A DNA stretch of 64,000 bases from Oscillospiraceae bacterium. GTDB lineage: Bacteria; Bacillota; Clostridia; Oscillospirales; Acutalibacteraceae. The notes beneath the pieces were generated by a model. It was given only the letters and a program-made list of their open reading frames with translations. It did no database searches and was not told the origin of the DNA. Numbering within the stretch: the first letter of the stretch is position 1; each line of letters starts with the position of its first letter. The DNA is taken from NCBI GenBank assembly GCA_902774035.1, contig CACYHA010000013.1, forward strand, positions 1 to 64,000. The letters are read 5' to 3'. Both the position numbers and the translations under genes were made by a program. Positions 33,401 to 45,200 of the stretch are shown here, piece by piece.

Positions 33401-34984
33401 TCAGGTTCCGCTTGCGCCGTAGTTAGAAAGCACGCGCGCCGACGGATCGTTTACGTTGCAGCCGTCCCAATTTTTGTTCGGCATCCAGAAATCCGCAACC
33501 ATTTCGCTCTGACCGGGATAAAACTTTTCGAAGATCTCCCGATACAGCAGGGATTCCTTTGTGAACGGCTGTGCGTGGGTGTATTTTGTTCGCTTTGCTT
33601 CAAATTCGGCGTCCGTGTAATACCCTTCGGCGTACTCCTTCAGATCGTCCACCATGGAATGTCCCACGGCGTCGGAAAAGGCGGCCTTTTCGCGCCAGAG
33701 AATGGCGTCCGGCAGGATGTTCTGCCCTTCGAATGCGTGGCGCAGCAGATACTTGCCCTTGCCGTAGGTGTTCAGCTTCATCGCCGGATCGAGCGCCATC
33801 ACATAGCGCACGAAGTCGAGGTCGCCAAAGGGCACGCGGGCCTCCAGCGAGTTGACGGAGATGCAGCGGTCGGCGCGCAGAACGTCGTACATGTGCAGCT
33901 CGCGCACGCGCTTTTGCGCTTCGAGCTGGAACGCCTCTGCCGAGGGCGCAAAATCGGTGTATTTGTAGCCGAACAGTTCGTCGGAGATCTCGCCGGTCAG
34001 CAGCACGCGGATGTCGGTCTGTTCGTGGATGGCTTTGCACAGCAGGTACATGCCCATGGAGGCGCGGATCGTCGTGATATCGAAGGTGCCGAGCAGATGG
34101 ATCACGGTCTCCAGACTGTCGAGCACCTCCTGCTTCGTCATGAGGATCTCGGTGTGATCGCTCCCGATGAATTCCGCAACCTGCCGGGCATATTTGAGGT
34201 CGATCGCGTCGGTGTCCATGCCGATGGCGAAGGTGCGGATCGGTTTTTCGCTCTCGTGTGCGGCGATGGCGCAGACGAGAGAGGAATCCAGTCCGCCGGA
34301 AAGCAGAAAGCCCACCTTTGCGTCCGCCACCAGACGCTTTTTTACGCCGGCGGTCAGCTTTTCGCGGATCGTCGCGCAGGCTGTTTCCAGGTCGTCGCGG
34401 ATGACCTTGTCCACCGCCGCGATGTTGCAGTAGGGGACGAACTGTCTGTCTTTCCAGTAGTGTCCCGGCGGGAAGGGACGGATCTCTTCGCACAGGCCGA
34501 CAAGATTCTTCGGCTCGCTGGCAAAGACGATCACGCCGTTTCCGTCAAAGCCGTAATACAGCGGACGGATGCCGATGGGGTCGCGGGCGGCGAGGAACTG
34601 CTGCGTTTTGCCGTCATAGAGGATGAGGGCATATTCCGCGTCGAGCATGGAGAACATGTCTGTACCGTATTCAAAGTAGAGCGGCAGCAGGATCTCGCAG
34701 TCGGAATCGCTTTGGAAGACATAGCCCTTTTCTTCCAGCGCACGCTTCATTTCGCCAAAGCCGTAAAGCTCGCCGTTGCAGACGACGGCGCTGCCGTCAC
34801 GCTCAAACGGCTGCATCCCGGCCTCGGTCAGCCCCATGATGGAAAGGCGGTGAAAGGCGAGCACGCCCTTGCCGGTGTCGATCACGCGGTCCATGTCCGG
34901 TCCGCGCGAAACCGTTTGCGCAAAGCCCCGGTTGAATTGTTCCGGCAGCGGTAAATCGCTGCAGTAGCCCATGACGGAACACAT
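33401..34984 (-). CDS. asnB: Asparagine synthetase B (glutamine-hydrolysing)
   Basis: 527 aa. After Met removal the nucleophile is Cys2 (CSVMGYCS). The glutaminase part has AFHRLSIMGL and VCNGELYGF, and the synthetase part has the PP-loop LLSGGLDSSLVCAI, then LTGEISDELFGY and RVPFGDLDFV. It makes asparagine from aspartate, ATP and glutamine. First gene of the five-gene minus-strand operon; the ribosome site GAGGTG precedes ATG 34984. Confidence 0.95.
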   Translation of the reverse strand: MCSVMGYCSDLPLPEQFNRGFAQTVSRGPDMDRVIDTGKGVLAFHRLSIMGLTEAGMQPFERDGSAVVCNGELYGFGEMKRALEEKGYVFQSDSDCEILLPLYFEYGTDMFSMLDAEYALILYDGKTQQFLAARDPIGIRPLYYGFDGNGVIVFASEPKNLVGLCEEIRPFPPGHYWKDRQFVPYCNIAAVDKVIRDDLETACATIREKLTAGVKKRLVADAKVGFLLSGGLDSSLVCAIAAHESEKPIRTFAIGMDTDAIDLKYARQVAEFIGSDHTEILMTKQEVLDSLETVIHLLGTFDITTIRASMGMYLLCKAIHEQTDIRVLLTGEISDELFGYKYTDFAPSAEAFQLEAQKRVRELHMYDVLRADRCISVNSLEARVPFGDLDFVRYVMALDPAMKLNTYGKGKYLLRHAFEGQNILPDAILWREKAAFSDAVGHSMVDDLKEYAEGYYTDAEFEAKRTKYTHAQPFTKESLLYREIFEKFYPGQSEMVADFWMPNKNWDGCNVNDPSARVLSNYGASGT

Positions 34985-35013
34985 AAGATCACCTCATTGT
35001 TTTGATTTTCCTG

Positions 35014-35065
35014 AAAAAAAGAGGCAAAGACGCCGGTTTGCCGGAAGACGTCTTTGCCTTTTTTT
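35014..35065. terminator. Bidirectional terminator between gdhA and asnB
   Basis: GGCAAAGACG (35023-35032) pairs with CGTCTTTGCC (35049-35058), flanked by AAAAAAA on one side and TTTTTTT on the other. On the minus strand it ends gdhA transcripts. The gap 35066-35182 holds no gene; asnB's promoter must lie in it or overlap the hairpin, but I see no clear match. Confidence 0.9.
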
Positions 35066-35182
35066 CGCACAGGCACGGAAAGAGAGGAGAAAATCAGAAC
35101 GATCAACCATATCATCCCGATGTCGGAGAAAGAATCAAGCTTTCCGTGCCGAATGCTTTTTCGTGGTTTGTTGCGGCTCGGC

Positions 35183-36661
<1,479 letters not shown>

Positions 36662-36799
36662 TTACGAGCGACATTCTACACCCGAAAGCCGGCGTTTGTC
36701 AACCCCTTTCCGTATAAAAGGTATAATATTTTACAAAGAGTACAAAATCTGCGCCGCGCCGAAATGGATTTTTGGCAGATTTGTTTTTGACGTTCGCTC

Positions 36800-36828
36800 T
36801 TGACGCAGACAGGGAATCCGCGTATAAT
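36800..36828 (+). promoter_or_regulatory. Promoter of glnA
   Basis: TTGACG (36800-36805), 17-bp spacer, TATAAT (36823-36828); predicted leader about 105 nt. Confidence 0.85.
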
Positions 36829-36847
36829 AAAGACAATGAGCAACGGC

Positions 36848-36923
36848 GTTCATTCAGGCGCAGAGATCTGCGTTCGAATGAACATTTTCTTTATTCCGGC
36901 AGCATTGCCGAACGGGTGCTGCC
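36848..36923 (+). promoter_or_regulatory. Two-hairpin glnA leader, first one terminator-like
   Basis: Hairpin 1: GTTCATTC (36848-36855) with GAATGAAC (36876-36883), enclosing a CGCAG/CTGCG stem, followed by ATTTTCTTTATT. Hairpin 2: GGCAGCA (36898-36904) with TGCTGCC (36917-36923), directly before AGGAGG. An ANTAR-domain protein, a class that binds paired leader hairpins to prevent termination, is encoded just after glnA. The link is inference; the canonical ANTAR hexaloops are not obvious. Confidence 0.5.
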
Positions 36924-36939
36924 ATAGGAGGTGCATCTT

Positions 36940-38151
36940 TTGCAGTTTTCCAAAGATGAAGTCCTGCAGTTTGTGCGGGAGGAGGATATCAAGTTTATCC
37001 GTCTGGCGTTTTGCGATGTGTTCGGAAAGCAGAAGAATATTTCCATTCTGTCCGACGAGCTGGAGCGCGCGTTTGCCTACGGGATCGCGTTTGACGCTTC
37101 GGCCATTGCCGGGTTCGGAGACGAGGTGCGCTCGGATCTGCTGCTCTGGCCGGAGCCGGACACGCTGACGCTGCTGCCCTGGCGGCCGGAGCAGGGCCGC
37201 GTGGTGCGTATGTTCACGCGCATCACCTATCCCGACGGCACGCCGTTTGAATGCGACACCCGAAGCCTTCTCAAGCAGGCGATGGAAGCTGCCGCGCAAA
37301 AGGGCTATGCGTTCTTTTTCGGCGCGGAGCAGGAATTCTATCTGTTCAAGCTGGACGAGAACGACGAGCCGACGAAGATCCCTTATGACGACGCCGGCTA
37401 CATGGACATCGCCCCGGAGGACAAGGGCGAAAACGTGCGCCGCGAGATCTGTCTGACGCTGGAGCAGATGGGGATCCGCCCCGAGAGCTCCCATCATGAA
37501 GAGGGACCCGGCCAGAACGAGGTCGATTTCCGTTATGCCGACGCTCTGACGGCCGCCGATCAGGCTGTGACCTTCCAGACGGTGGTGAAGACGGTTGCCC
37601 ACCGCAACGGTCTGCTTGCCGATTTTTCCGCAAAGCCTTTGCCGGGCGCACCGGGCAACGGGTTCCACATCAATCTTTCCGTGCAGCCGTGCAGCCGGGA
37701 GAGCGTGCTGAAAAGCGTCATCGCCGGTGTGCTTGCTCATGCGCAGGACATGACGGCCTTTTTGAATCCGACGGAGAATTCCTATCAGCGGCTGGGCAAA
37801 AACAAGGCGCCGGCCTACATCTCCTGGTCGGGCGAAAACCGTTCCCAGCTCATCCGCATTCCGGCGGCCGCCGATGAATACCGCCGGATGGAGCTGCGCT
37901 CCGCCGATCCGACGGCAAATCCGTATCTCGCGTTTGCGCTGATGATCTACGCTGCGCTGGACGGCCTCGCGCAGGAGCTGCCTTTGCCCGCGCCGTCGGA
38001 TGTCAATCTCTTCAAGGAAGACGCCCGGTCGCTTGCGCAGTACCGTAAGCTCCCCGCGTCGCTTGCGTCCGCGTGCACCGCGGCGGCGACCAGCGAATTC
38101 ATCCGCGCACACGTACCGGCGCGCGTGCTGGATATTTACTGCAACAGATAA
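36940..38151 (+). CDS. glnA: Glutamine synthetase, type I
   Basis: 403 aa from TTG 36940, chosen because AGGAGG (36926-36931) is spaced 8 bases before it; GTG 36931 overlaps that site. Motifs: VREEDIKFIRLAFCDVFG, GAEQEFYLFKLDE (metal site), NEVDFRYADAL, GNGFHINLS, and AYISWSGENRSQLIRIP (ATP/Arg site). It is shorter than typical 440-aa GSI-alpha enzymes. No adenylylation loop (NLYDLP) is seen, as usual for Firmicutes, so activity control would not be by adenylylation. Followed by an ANTAR regulator. Confidence 0.93.
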   Translation: MQFSKDEVLQFVREEDIKFIRLAFCDVFGKQKNISILSDELERAFAYGIAFDASAIAGFGDEVRSDLLLWPEPDTLTLLPWRPEQGRVVRMFTRITYPDGTPFECDTRSLLKQAMEAAAQKGYAFFFGAEQEFYLFKLDENDEPTKIPYDDAGYMDIAPEDKGENVRREICLTLEQMGIRPESSHHEEGPGQNEVDFRYADALTAADQAVTFQTVVKTVAHRNGLLADFSAKPLPGAPGNGFHINLSVQPCSRESVLKSVIAGVLAHAQDMTAFLNPTENSYQRLGKNKAPAYISWSGENRSQLIRIPAAADEYRRMELRSADPTANPYLAFALMIYAALDGLAQELPLPAPSDVNLFKEDARSLAQYRKLPASLASACTAAATSEFIRAHVPARVLDIYCNR

Positions 38152-38190
38152 AAGCAAAGACAACGAAAACGAAGGAAGGAGGGTGCAGAG

Positions 38191-38772
38191 ATGGATCTGA
38201 AAGAACATGCCTACAGTGTTCTTGTTGTTTCCGCGGCGGAAAAATTCAACGCCGGGCTGCTGCCTCTGCTGCCTTCCTCCGGCTATGAGCCCGTGCGCGT
38301 GGTTTCCGATATCAGCGCCGCCAAGCGTGCCTTTGCCGAAAGAGCTTTCGATTTTGTCATCATCAATGCGCCCCTGCCGGACGATATGGGCCTGCGCTTT
38401 GCCGTGGATGTCTGCGCCGGTACCGAAACGGTCGGCCTGTTGCTGCTGCGCGAAGCGTTTTACGCGGAGTTGACGGAGCGTCTGACGCCCCACGGCGTGT
38501 TCACGCTGCTCAAGCCGACCTCCGCCGGGCGGATGGCAACGGCGCTGCAATGGATGGCGACCGCCCGCGAACGGCTGCGCAAAACGGAAAAGAAGACCCT
38601 TTCCCTGCAGGAAAAAATGGAGGAGATCCGGCTGGTCAACCGTGCCAAATGGATCTTGATCGAGCGCCGCGGCATGGACGAGCCCCAGGCGCACCGCTAC
38701 ATCGAGAAGCAGGCGATGGATCGCTGCATGACCCGGCGCGCGATCGCGCAGGAGATCATCGATCAGGGATAA
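38191..38772 (+). CDS. ANTAR-domain response-regulator-like RNA-binding protein (NitR-like)
   Basis: 193 aa. ATG 38191 after AAGGAGGGTG. Residues 1-120 look like a receiver domain but degenerate: the phosphoacceptor region reads FVIINAPLPDDMG with no clear Asp, so it is perhaps a pseudo-receiver. Then a coiled coil (LQEKMEEIRLVNRAKWILIE), and the C-terminal ANTAR domain with MDEPQAHRYIEKQAMD and RRAIAQEIID. ANTAR proteins bind RNA hairpins and act as antiterminators. A gene of this type follows glnA in some clostridia (nitR). Likely regulator of glnA, perhaps of gdhA too. Confidence 0.88.
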   Translation: MDLKEHAYSVLVVSAAEKFNAGLLPLLPSSGYEPVRVVSDISAAKRAFAERAFDFVIINAPLPDDMGLRFAVDVCAGTETVGLLLLREAFYAELTERLTPHGVFTLLKPTSAGRMATALQWMATARERLRKTEKKTLSLQEKMEEIRLVNRAKWILIERRGMDEPQAHRYIEKQAMDRCMTRRAIAQEIIDQG

Positions 38773-38786
38773 GATCAGAAAAGCTG

Positions 38787-39032
38787 CAGGGACTGCCGCA
38801 TTTCGGTGACGTTCCATAACGAAGGATTGGTTTTGGAAGGCAGATTTTCCCAAACGCTGTGCCGCCATCCAAAAGTACGCCGAGGGCGAAAAAACGGCGA
38901 GTCAAAGCAGAAACCCCTGCTTCTTTTACGAAGTAAAAAGCAAAGAAAGCGCTTTCTTCACAGAACAAGTCTGCGGAAAGCGCTTTTTCTTTCTTTTGCT
39001 TTGACGTTTTTCGCTGAATGCAACAGCCCCTG
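38787..39032. repeat. Intergenic element with imperfect terminal inverted repeats
   Basis: CAGGGACTGCCGCATTTCG (38787-38805) is matched in inverse by CGCTGAATGCAACAGCCCCTG (39012-39032). The left end, through CCATAACGAA at about 38825, is nearly the same as the terminator hairpin at 17150-17182. The interior holds no ORF but contains a bidirectional terminator. It fills the whole gap between the convergent ANTAR gene and valS. Confidence 0.6.
38942..38991. terminator. Bidirectional terminator between the ANTAR gene and valS
   Basis: AAAGAAAGCGCTTTC pairs with GGAAAGCGCTTTTTCTTT around about 20 bases, with a 2-base bulge; T-runs follow on both strands. Confidence 0.7.
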
Positions 39033-39048
39033 TTTTTTGCTTCGGCGC

Positions 39049-41670
39049 TTATTTCAACGCCGCGAGGCTTTCTTCGATCCTTCTGAGCTTTTCCATCAGC
39101 TTCCCTTCTTCGGTGCGCTGGCCTTCCACGACCGCTTCCGGCGCTTTGGCGAGGAAGCCGGGGTTGGACAGCTTGCTGCGGATGCCGGCGAGCTGTCTTT
39201 CGGCGCCCTCTTTTTCTTTTTCGAGCCGCTTGCGCTCGGCCTCGAAGTCGACCAGGTCGCCCAGGGGGATATAGATCTTCGCGTCGGCGGTCACGATGGA
39301 CACCGCGTCGTCGAGATCAAAGCTGTCGCCGATGATGACTTCTTCCGCGGAAGCAAGGCGCTGCATGAAGATCACGGCGGCTTTGAACACATCCTTTTTC
39401 TCCGTGGCGATGTAGACGTGCGCCTTTTTGGAGGGGGCGACATTCATTTCTGCGCGGCGGTTGCGGATGGCGCGGATGGCTTCCATGATGCTGTTCATCG
39501 TCGCTTCCTCGGCGTCGAAGCAGAGGTCGGCGCTGAACTTCGGCCACGCAGAGAGCATGATCGTTTCGCCCTCATGGGGCAGGGTCTGCCAGATCTCTTC
39601 CGTGATGAAAGGCATGAAGGGATGCAGCAGCTTGAGCGTTTCGGACAGGACGCAGATCAAAACGGCCTTTGCGGTCTCAGTGGTCTCGTCCTTCTTCTGC
39701 AGGCGGATCTTCGCCAGCTCGATGTACCAGTCGCAGAAGATATCCCAGATGAAGTCATAGAGCTTTGCGATGGCGATGCCCAGCTCGAATTTTTCAAGGT
39801 TGTCGGTGACTTCCTTCGCCAGAGCGTTGAACTTGGCAAGGATCCATTTGTCCTCCAGCGCAAGGTCGGCCGGAACATGGGGCGCGGCCTCGGTGCCGTC
39901 GAGGTTCATCAGGATAAAGCGTGCGGCGTTCCAGATCTTGTTGGCGAAATTGCGGCTGGCGATGACCTTGCTTTCGGAAAAACGCATGTCGTTTCCGGGG
40001 CTGTTGCCGGTGGCGAGGGTCATGCGCAGGGCGTCCGCGCCGTATTTTTCAATGACCAGCAGGGGGTCGATGCCGTTGCCGAGGGATTTCGACATTTTGC
40101 GGCCCAGTTCGTCGCGGACGATGCCGTGGATGAACACGGTGTCGAACGGCACCTCTCCCATCTGTTCGCAGGCGGAAAAGATCATGCGTGCGACCCAGAA
40201 GAAGATGATGTCGTAGCCGGTGACGAGGGTGCTCGTCGGGTAATAGTGGGCAAGCTCCGGCGTTTTGTCGGGCCAGCCGAGGGTCGAAAACGGCCACAGG
40301 GCGGAAGAAAACCAGGTGTCCAGCGTGTCGGGATCCTGCTGAATGTTTTTGCTGCCGCAGTGGGCGCAGACGGTCGGATCTTCGCGGGAAACGGTGATCT
40401 CGCCGCAGTCGGCGCAGTACCACGCCGGGATGCGGTGGCCCCACCAGAGCTGGCGGGAGATGCACCAGTCGCGGATGCTTTCCATCCAGTTGAAATAGGT
40501 CTTGTCAAAGCGCTCGGGAATGAACTTTGTCTTACCCTCGCGCACGACCTTGATCGCAGGTGCGGCGAGAGGCTGCATCTTCACGAACCACTGCTTGCTC
40601 ACGCGGGGTTCCACGCTGGTGTGGCAGCGGTAGCAGGTGCCGACCTCGTGCTTCGTCGGCTCAATTTTGACGAGGGCGCCCTCGGCTTCAAAATCGGCAA
40701 CGATGGCCTTGCGGCACTCCATGAGCGACATACCGGCATATTTGCCCGCCTTTTCGTTCATGTAGCCGTCGTCGGTCATGACGTTGAGGATCGGCAGATC
40801 ACAGCGCATGCCGACCTCGAAGTCGTTCGGGTCGTGGGCCGGGGTGATCTTCACCGCGCCGGTGCCCTTGTCCATTTTTGCGTAGGCGTCGGCAACGATG
40901 GGAATCTCGCGGCCGATGACGGGGATGCGGACGGTTTTGCCGATCAGGTCCTTATAGCGCTCGTCGTCCGGGTGAACGGCCACGCCCGTGTCGCCGGGGA
41001 TGGTCTCGGGGCGGGTGGTGGCAACGATGATGGCGCCGGTGCCGTCGGTGAACGGATAGGCCATGTGCCAGAACGCGCCGTCCTTTTCTTCATATTCCAC
41101 TTCCGCGTCGGAGATGGAGGTTTTGCAGTGGGTGCACCAGTTAATGATGCGCTCGCCGCGGTAGATCAGACCCTTTTCATACAGGTTGACAAACACCTCG
41201 CGCACCGCTTTGGAGCAGCCCTCATCCAGTGTAAAGCGTTCGCGTTCCCAGTCGCAGGAGGAGCCGAGCTTTTTGAGCTGTTCCACGATGCGGCCGCCGT
41301 ATTGCGCCCGCCATTCCCAGGCACGCTTCAAAAAGCCCTCGCGTCCGAGGTCTTCCTTGCTGATGCCTTCCTCTTTGAGCGCGGCAACGATCTTCGCCTC
41401 GGTGGCGATGGACGCGTGGTCCGTACCGGGGAGCCAGAGCGTGTCGTAGCCCTGCATTCTGCGCCAGCGGATCAGAATGTCCTGCAGCGTGTTGTCCAGC
41501 GCGTGGCCCATGTGGAGCTGACCCGTGATGTTCGGCGGCGGGATCACGATGGTGTAGGGCTTCTTTTGCGGGTCGCAGGCGGCGTGGAAGTAGTTGCCCT
41601 TCAGCCATGAGGCGTAGATGCGATCCTCCACCTGCTTGGGATCATACTGTTTTGCGAGTTCGTGTGCCAT
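39049..41670 (-). CDS. valS: Valyl-tRNA synthetase
   Basis: 873 aa. Class I signatures: the HIGH-type [14 protein letters not shown] and KMSKS in [14 protein letters not shown]. Other family motifs: [14 protein letters not shown], the editing-domain [12 protein letters not shown], and a C-terminal coiled coil ([18 protein letters not shown]). CxxC pairs near 410-430 (CADCGE, CAHCGS) suggest a bound zinc, as in some bacterial ValRS. It charges tRNA-Val. It is controlled by the T-box leader upstream; the start codon lies about 310 nt after the T-box terminator, unusually far. Confidence 0.97.
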   Translation of the reverse strand: MAHELAKQYDPKQVEDRIYASWLKGNYFHAACDPQKKPYTIVIPPPNITGQLHMGHALDNTLQDILIRWRRMQGYDTLWLPGTDHASIATEAKIVAALKEEGISKEDLGREGFLKRAWEWRAQYGGRIVEQLKKLGSSCDWERERFTLDEGCSKAVREVFVNLYEKGLIYRGERIINWCTHCKTSISDAEVEYEEKDGAFWHMAYPFTDGTGAIIVATTRPETIPGDTGVAVHPDDERYKDLIGKTVRIPVIGREIPIVADAYAKMDKGTGAVKITPAHDPNDFEVGMRCDLPILNVMTDDGYMNEKAGKYAGMSLMECRKAIVADFEAEGALVKIEPTKHEVGTCYRCHTSVEPRVSKQWFVKMQPLAAPAIKVVREGKTKFIPERFDKTYFNWMESIRDWCISRQLWWGHRIPAWYCADCGEITVSREDPTVCAHCGSKNIQQDPDTLDTWFSSALWPFSTLGWPDKTPELAHYYPTSTLVTGYDIIFFWVARMIFSACEQMGEVPFDTVFIHGIVRDELGRKMSKSLGNGIDPLLVIEKYGADALRMTLATGNSPGNDMRFSESKVIASRNFANKIWNAARFILMNLDGTEAAPHVPADLALEDKWILAKFNALAKEVTDNLEKFELGIAIAKLYDFIWDIFCDWYIELAKIRLQKKDETTETAKAVLICVLSETLKLLHPFMPFITEEIWQTLPHEGETIMLSAWPKFSADLCFDAEEATMNSIMEAIRAIRNRRAEMNVAPSKKAHVYIATEKKDVFKAAVIFMQRLASAEEVIIGDSFDLDDAVSIVTADAKIYIPLGDLVDFEAERKRLEKEKEGAERQLAGIRSKLSNPGFLAKAPEAVVEGQRTEEGKLMEKLRRIEESLAALK

Positions 41671-41729
41671 AAGTTTTCACCTTCTGAAAGAATATATAGT
41701 TTTGTTTTTTACGTAGGGGGGAGGGCGAA

Positions 41730-41979
<250 letters not shown>

Positions 41980-41980
<1 letters not shown>

Positions 41981-42215
41981 AGAACAACTCCGCCCCGAGT
42001 TGTTCTCAGGACGGAGTTTGATTCCGCGGTACCACCTGAGTTCGGCCAAAGCCGCACTCTTTATTATTGCAGGGTCTACTGCGCGTTTGCGGTTCTTCCT
42101 GCGGCTCCCAAGCGACCTTCACAGCACTGTTTGCGGGCTTTCACCAACCGTCCGCTCTCTGAAAAACGAGGGCTGTTACTCCTCTTGTTCTTTGCCGTTT
42201 GTGTTTGTTTGATGG
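41980..42215 (-). promoter_or_regulatory. T-box riboswitch leader of valS
   Basis: On the minus strand the T-box sequence is CAGGTGGTACCGCG (42038-42025; consensus AGGGTGGNACCGCG), which pairs with the tRNA 3' end. It is followed by a terminator hairpin, GAGAACAACTC with GAGTTGTTCTC (41980-42007), although the T-run after it is poor. Upstream sequence from about 42210 provides the stem I/specifier region. Uncharged tRNA-Val is the expected ligand, given the valS gene; I did not pin down the specifier codon. Confidence 0.88.
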
Positions 42216-42217
42216 AT

Positions 42218-42246
42218 AGTTTATCACAGATTCTCGTTCTTGTCAA
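42218..42246 (-). promoter_or_regulatory. Promoter of valS overlapping the lacZ stop
   Basis: Minus strand TTGACA (42246-42241), 17-bp spacer, TAAACT (42223-42218). It overlaps the last codons of lacZ. Confidence 0.75.
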
Positions 42247-45200
42247 CCCCGTTTTTCACCGGCCGCAGATAAAACGAAAACGCCAGCTTGTCTTTGATTG
42301 CAAGATCGTATTGCGCCAGCACGTCCGGACCGCAGCTATTTGTGCCCGTGCCGCGAACAAAGCCGTCGATGTTGAGGTTCGTTAGCCTTGCGTTGCGCAG
42401 ATCCTCGCGGTGTTTGGCCTTGCGCAGCGTCTCGTTTGTATAGGGCCGCGCAGAGAAGGTGAAGGGGGTCCCGTTGCAGAGAACGGCCAGGCCGTCGCCG
42501 TCCGCGTCGGTGAGCGTGAGCGTCTTTGTGCCGGTATGCATCCCGTTTTCCTGGGGCTTGATATAGTCCTCGCAGAGCTGATGAACGGTGGAATCGAACA
42601 CCCCCATCACCGACTGGGCGCAGAAATCCGGCAGATTCTCGTAGGGACCCTTGCCGTAATAGCGCACATGGGAGAAATCTTCGTTCAGATCGATCGTGAG
42701 TCCGAAGCGCGAAAGCTCCACACTGCCGGGGATCCACCGCGTGGTGTGCAGCAGATCGTTCATCCGTACGGTGCTGCCGGCGTGAAGCTCATAGCGCGAA
42801 ATCTTTCGTCTTCCGGAAGCGAAGGGCTGACGCAGCAACGCGGTGTCCACGCGGATCGTTCCGTCGGGATAGATCTGATAGTTGAGTTCAAAGCCGAACA
42901 GCTTCTTTTCCGTGGTGGAAAGCTGACCAAAGGTTTTGATGCGGATAAAGCCGTCTTTGTCGTTTTTACATTCCGTCAGCCGCACACCGGACGGGCGCAG
43001 CTTGTCGAGTCCCTTCTTTTCCCAGTCGGAAACCTTGTTGCGGTCGTTGTCCAGCGCGGCGCGCAAAATGTTCGGGGTGAAGCCAAACTCGTTGGCCAGC
43101 AACTCTTTTCCGCCGACGGTGTAGCTCAGCAAGGCGCCCGTTGTGCGGGCAAACAGGGCGCGGCCGCCCTCAAAGGCCACCACGATGCAGTCGCTTTTTT
43201 TGGAAAACGCGACACCGCCGGTGCGGATCTCCGGCGCCTGCGTGTGTTCATGAATGGCGCACTGCTCCCGGGCGATGAAGTGCCCTTCCTTGTCAAAATA
43301 CAGGAAGTTGATGTCCCAGGCGTGGTCAAAATCGGTCATGGCGTGGGCGATGACCACGCTTTCGCTCTGGCGGGGCGCGACCGTGAGGGCGATCGTGCCG
43401 GTCTGTATGGCGACGCCGTCACGCAGCAGCTCATAGCGCACGTCGTAAGCGTCGGCGGCAAGGAAGCTGTTCGTGTTGGTGAAGCGATAAAGGTTGTCGC
43501 TGACGCGCACGGCGCGGATCGGGCGGTAGGTCGCCTGCATGGCGAAAGCGCCGGTGTGGGGCGTGCGGTCGGGATAAAACAGACCGTCCACGCAGAAGTT
43601 GCCGTCGTGGATGCGCTCGCCGTGGTCGCCGCCGTAGGTGTAGCGGTGCTTCGCTTTGCTGTCGTAGACCGCGTGGTCCGCAAATTCCCAGATGCAGCCG
43701 CCCATGAGATTTTCGTGGGCATAGATCAGCTTCCAGTAGTCCTCCAGCGCGCCGGGACCGAGTCCCATCGCGTGGCAGTATTCGCAAAGAAAATAGGGCT
43801 TGCCGCGGTAGCGGGGGGTCAGCTTGTGGGCGGCGATGCGCTCGATCAGTTTCGGATGCTGATACATTTCGGAGATCACGTCGTAGGAGCCGCGCGGCGT
43901 CCAGATCACGCCCTCATAATGCACGGGAAGTTCGCTGCGCTCCTTCAGCCAGGCGTAACAGGCGTCTTGGTTCTTCCAGCCGCCGCTTTCGTTGCCGAGG
44001 CTCCACATCGTGACGCACGGGTGATTCTTGTCGCGTTCAAACATGCGCTTCACGCGGTCAAGATAGCGCGAAAGCCAGTCCTTGCTGTTGCTGAGCGCAT
44101 TCATTTTCAATATGCTTGCGCGCATACCGTGGGTCTCGATGTCGGCTTCGTCCACCACATAGAGACCATAGCTGTCGCAGAGCGCAAGGAACACGGGGTC
44201 GGGCGGATAGTGCGAGGTCCGCACGGCGTTGACGTTGAAGCGCTTCATCAAATGCACGTCGCGTTCGAGCTGCTGCGCCGTCATCACATAGCCGGTGCGC
44301 GGGTCGGTGTCGTGGTGGTTGACGCCCTTGAGTTTGATCGGTGTTTCGTTGAACAAAAACCGTTCGCCGTCGATGCGCACACTGCGAAAACCCACGGGTA
44401 TGCGGACCACCTCGGTCTGTTCGCCGTCGCGGAGCGTGAGAAAAAGGTCATAGAGGTTCGGCGTTTCCGCAGTCCAGAGGCGGACGTTGTCGAGGGAAAA
44501 GAAGAAGCTGAACTGGCTCGAAGCGCCGCAGCTCTGTTCGCGCAGGGGCGTTTCCCCGTCAAACAGTCCGGCGCTCAGGGTGACGCCGGAAAAATGGCTG
44601 CCGGTGAGGGCACCGCTGACAAAAAGCTGCCAGCCGTCTTCGCTGCTTTCCGGCTTGACCTGCACATCCCAAAAGGCGTTTTCCCCGGTCTCTGTCAGAT
44701 AAACGTCGCGGAAGATGCCGTTTTCGCGGAACATGTCCTGACATTCCAGATAGGTGCCGTTGCTCCATTTGGTCACGATGGCGAGCAGCTCGTTTTCCCC
44801 GGACTGCATCACGCTGTCGATGGAAAACTCCGCCGGGTTGTGGCTGCCTTCGCTGTAGCCGACATACCGGCCGTTGACATAGAGTGTCAGCGACGAGCAC
44901 ACGCCGAGGAAGGTCAGCGTGGCGTGGGCGGTCGTCTCTTTGACGCGGAACTTTTTGACATAGACGCCGCAGGACATCTCCTCGGGTACGCGGGGCGGTT
45001 GGGGGTCGAACTCATAGCTGCAGTTGATGTAGACCGGAGGTTCGTAACCGGTGCGCTGCCAGGTGGAGGGAACCTGCACCGTGTCGAAAGTGCGGCTTTC
45101 CGTGTTAAAATTCGTCGGCAGGCGGGAGACACGGTCAAAATAGGCAAACTGCCAGTCGCCGGAAAGCAGCGTCACACGGTCGCTGTTTTCGCGCTCCGTG

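Noticed and set aside
32117..34954. Plus-strand ORF of 945 aa
   Set aside because: Antisense shadow of guaA and asnB; His/Arg/Val-rich composition typical of the opposite strand in GC-rich genes, with no recognisable domain.
36719..36727. TATAAT at 36722 as a glnA promoter with TTGTCA at 36696
   Set aside because: The spacer is 20 bp; the TTGACG-17-TATAAT pair at 36800 is far better.
38787..39032. An insertion sequence
   Set aside because: Inverted ends are present but the interior is only about 205 bases with no transposase frame, so at most a MITE-like remnant.
38806..41610. Plus-strand ORF of 934 aa
   Set aside because: Antisense to valS, which is a clear full-length synthetase; no ribosome site at its start.
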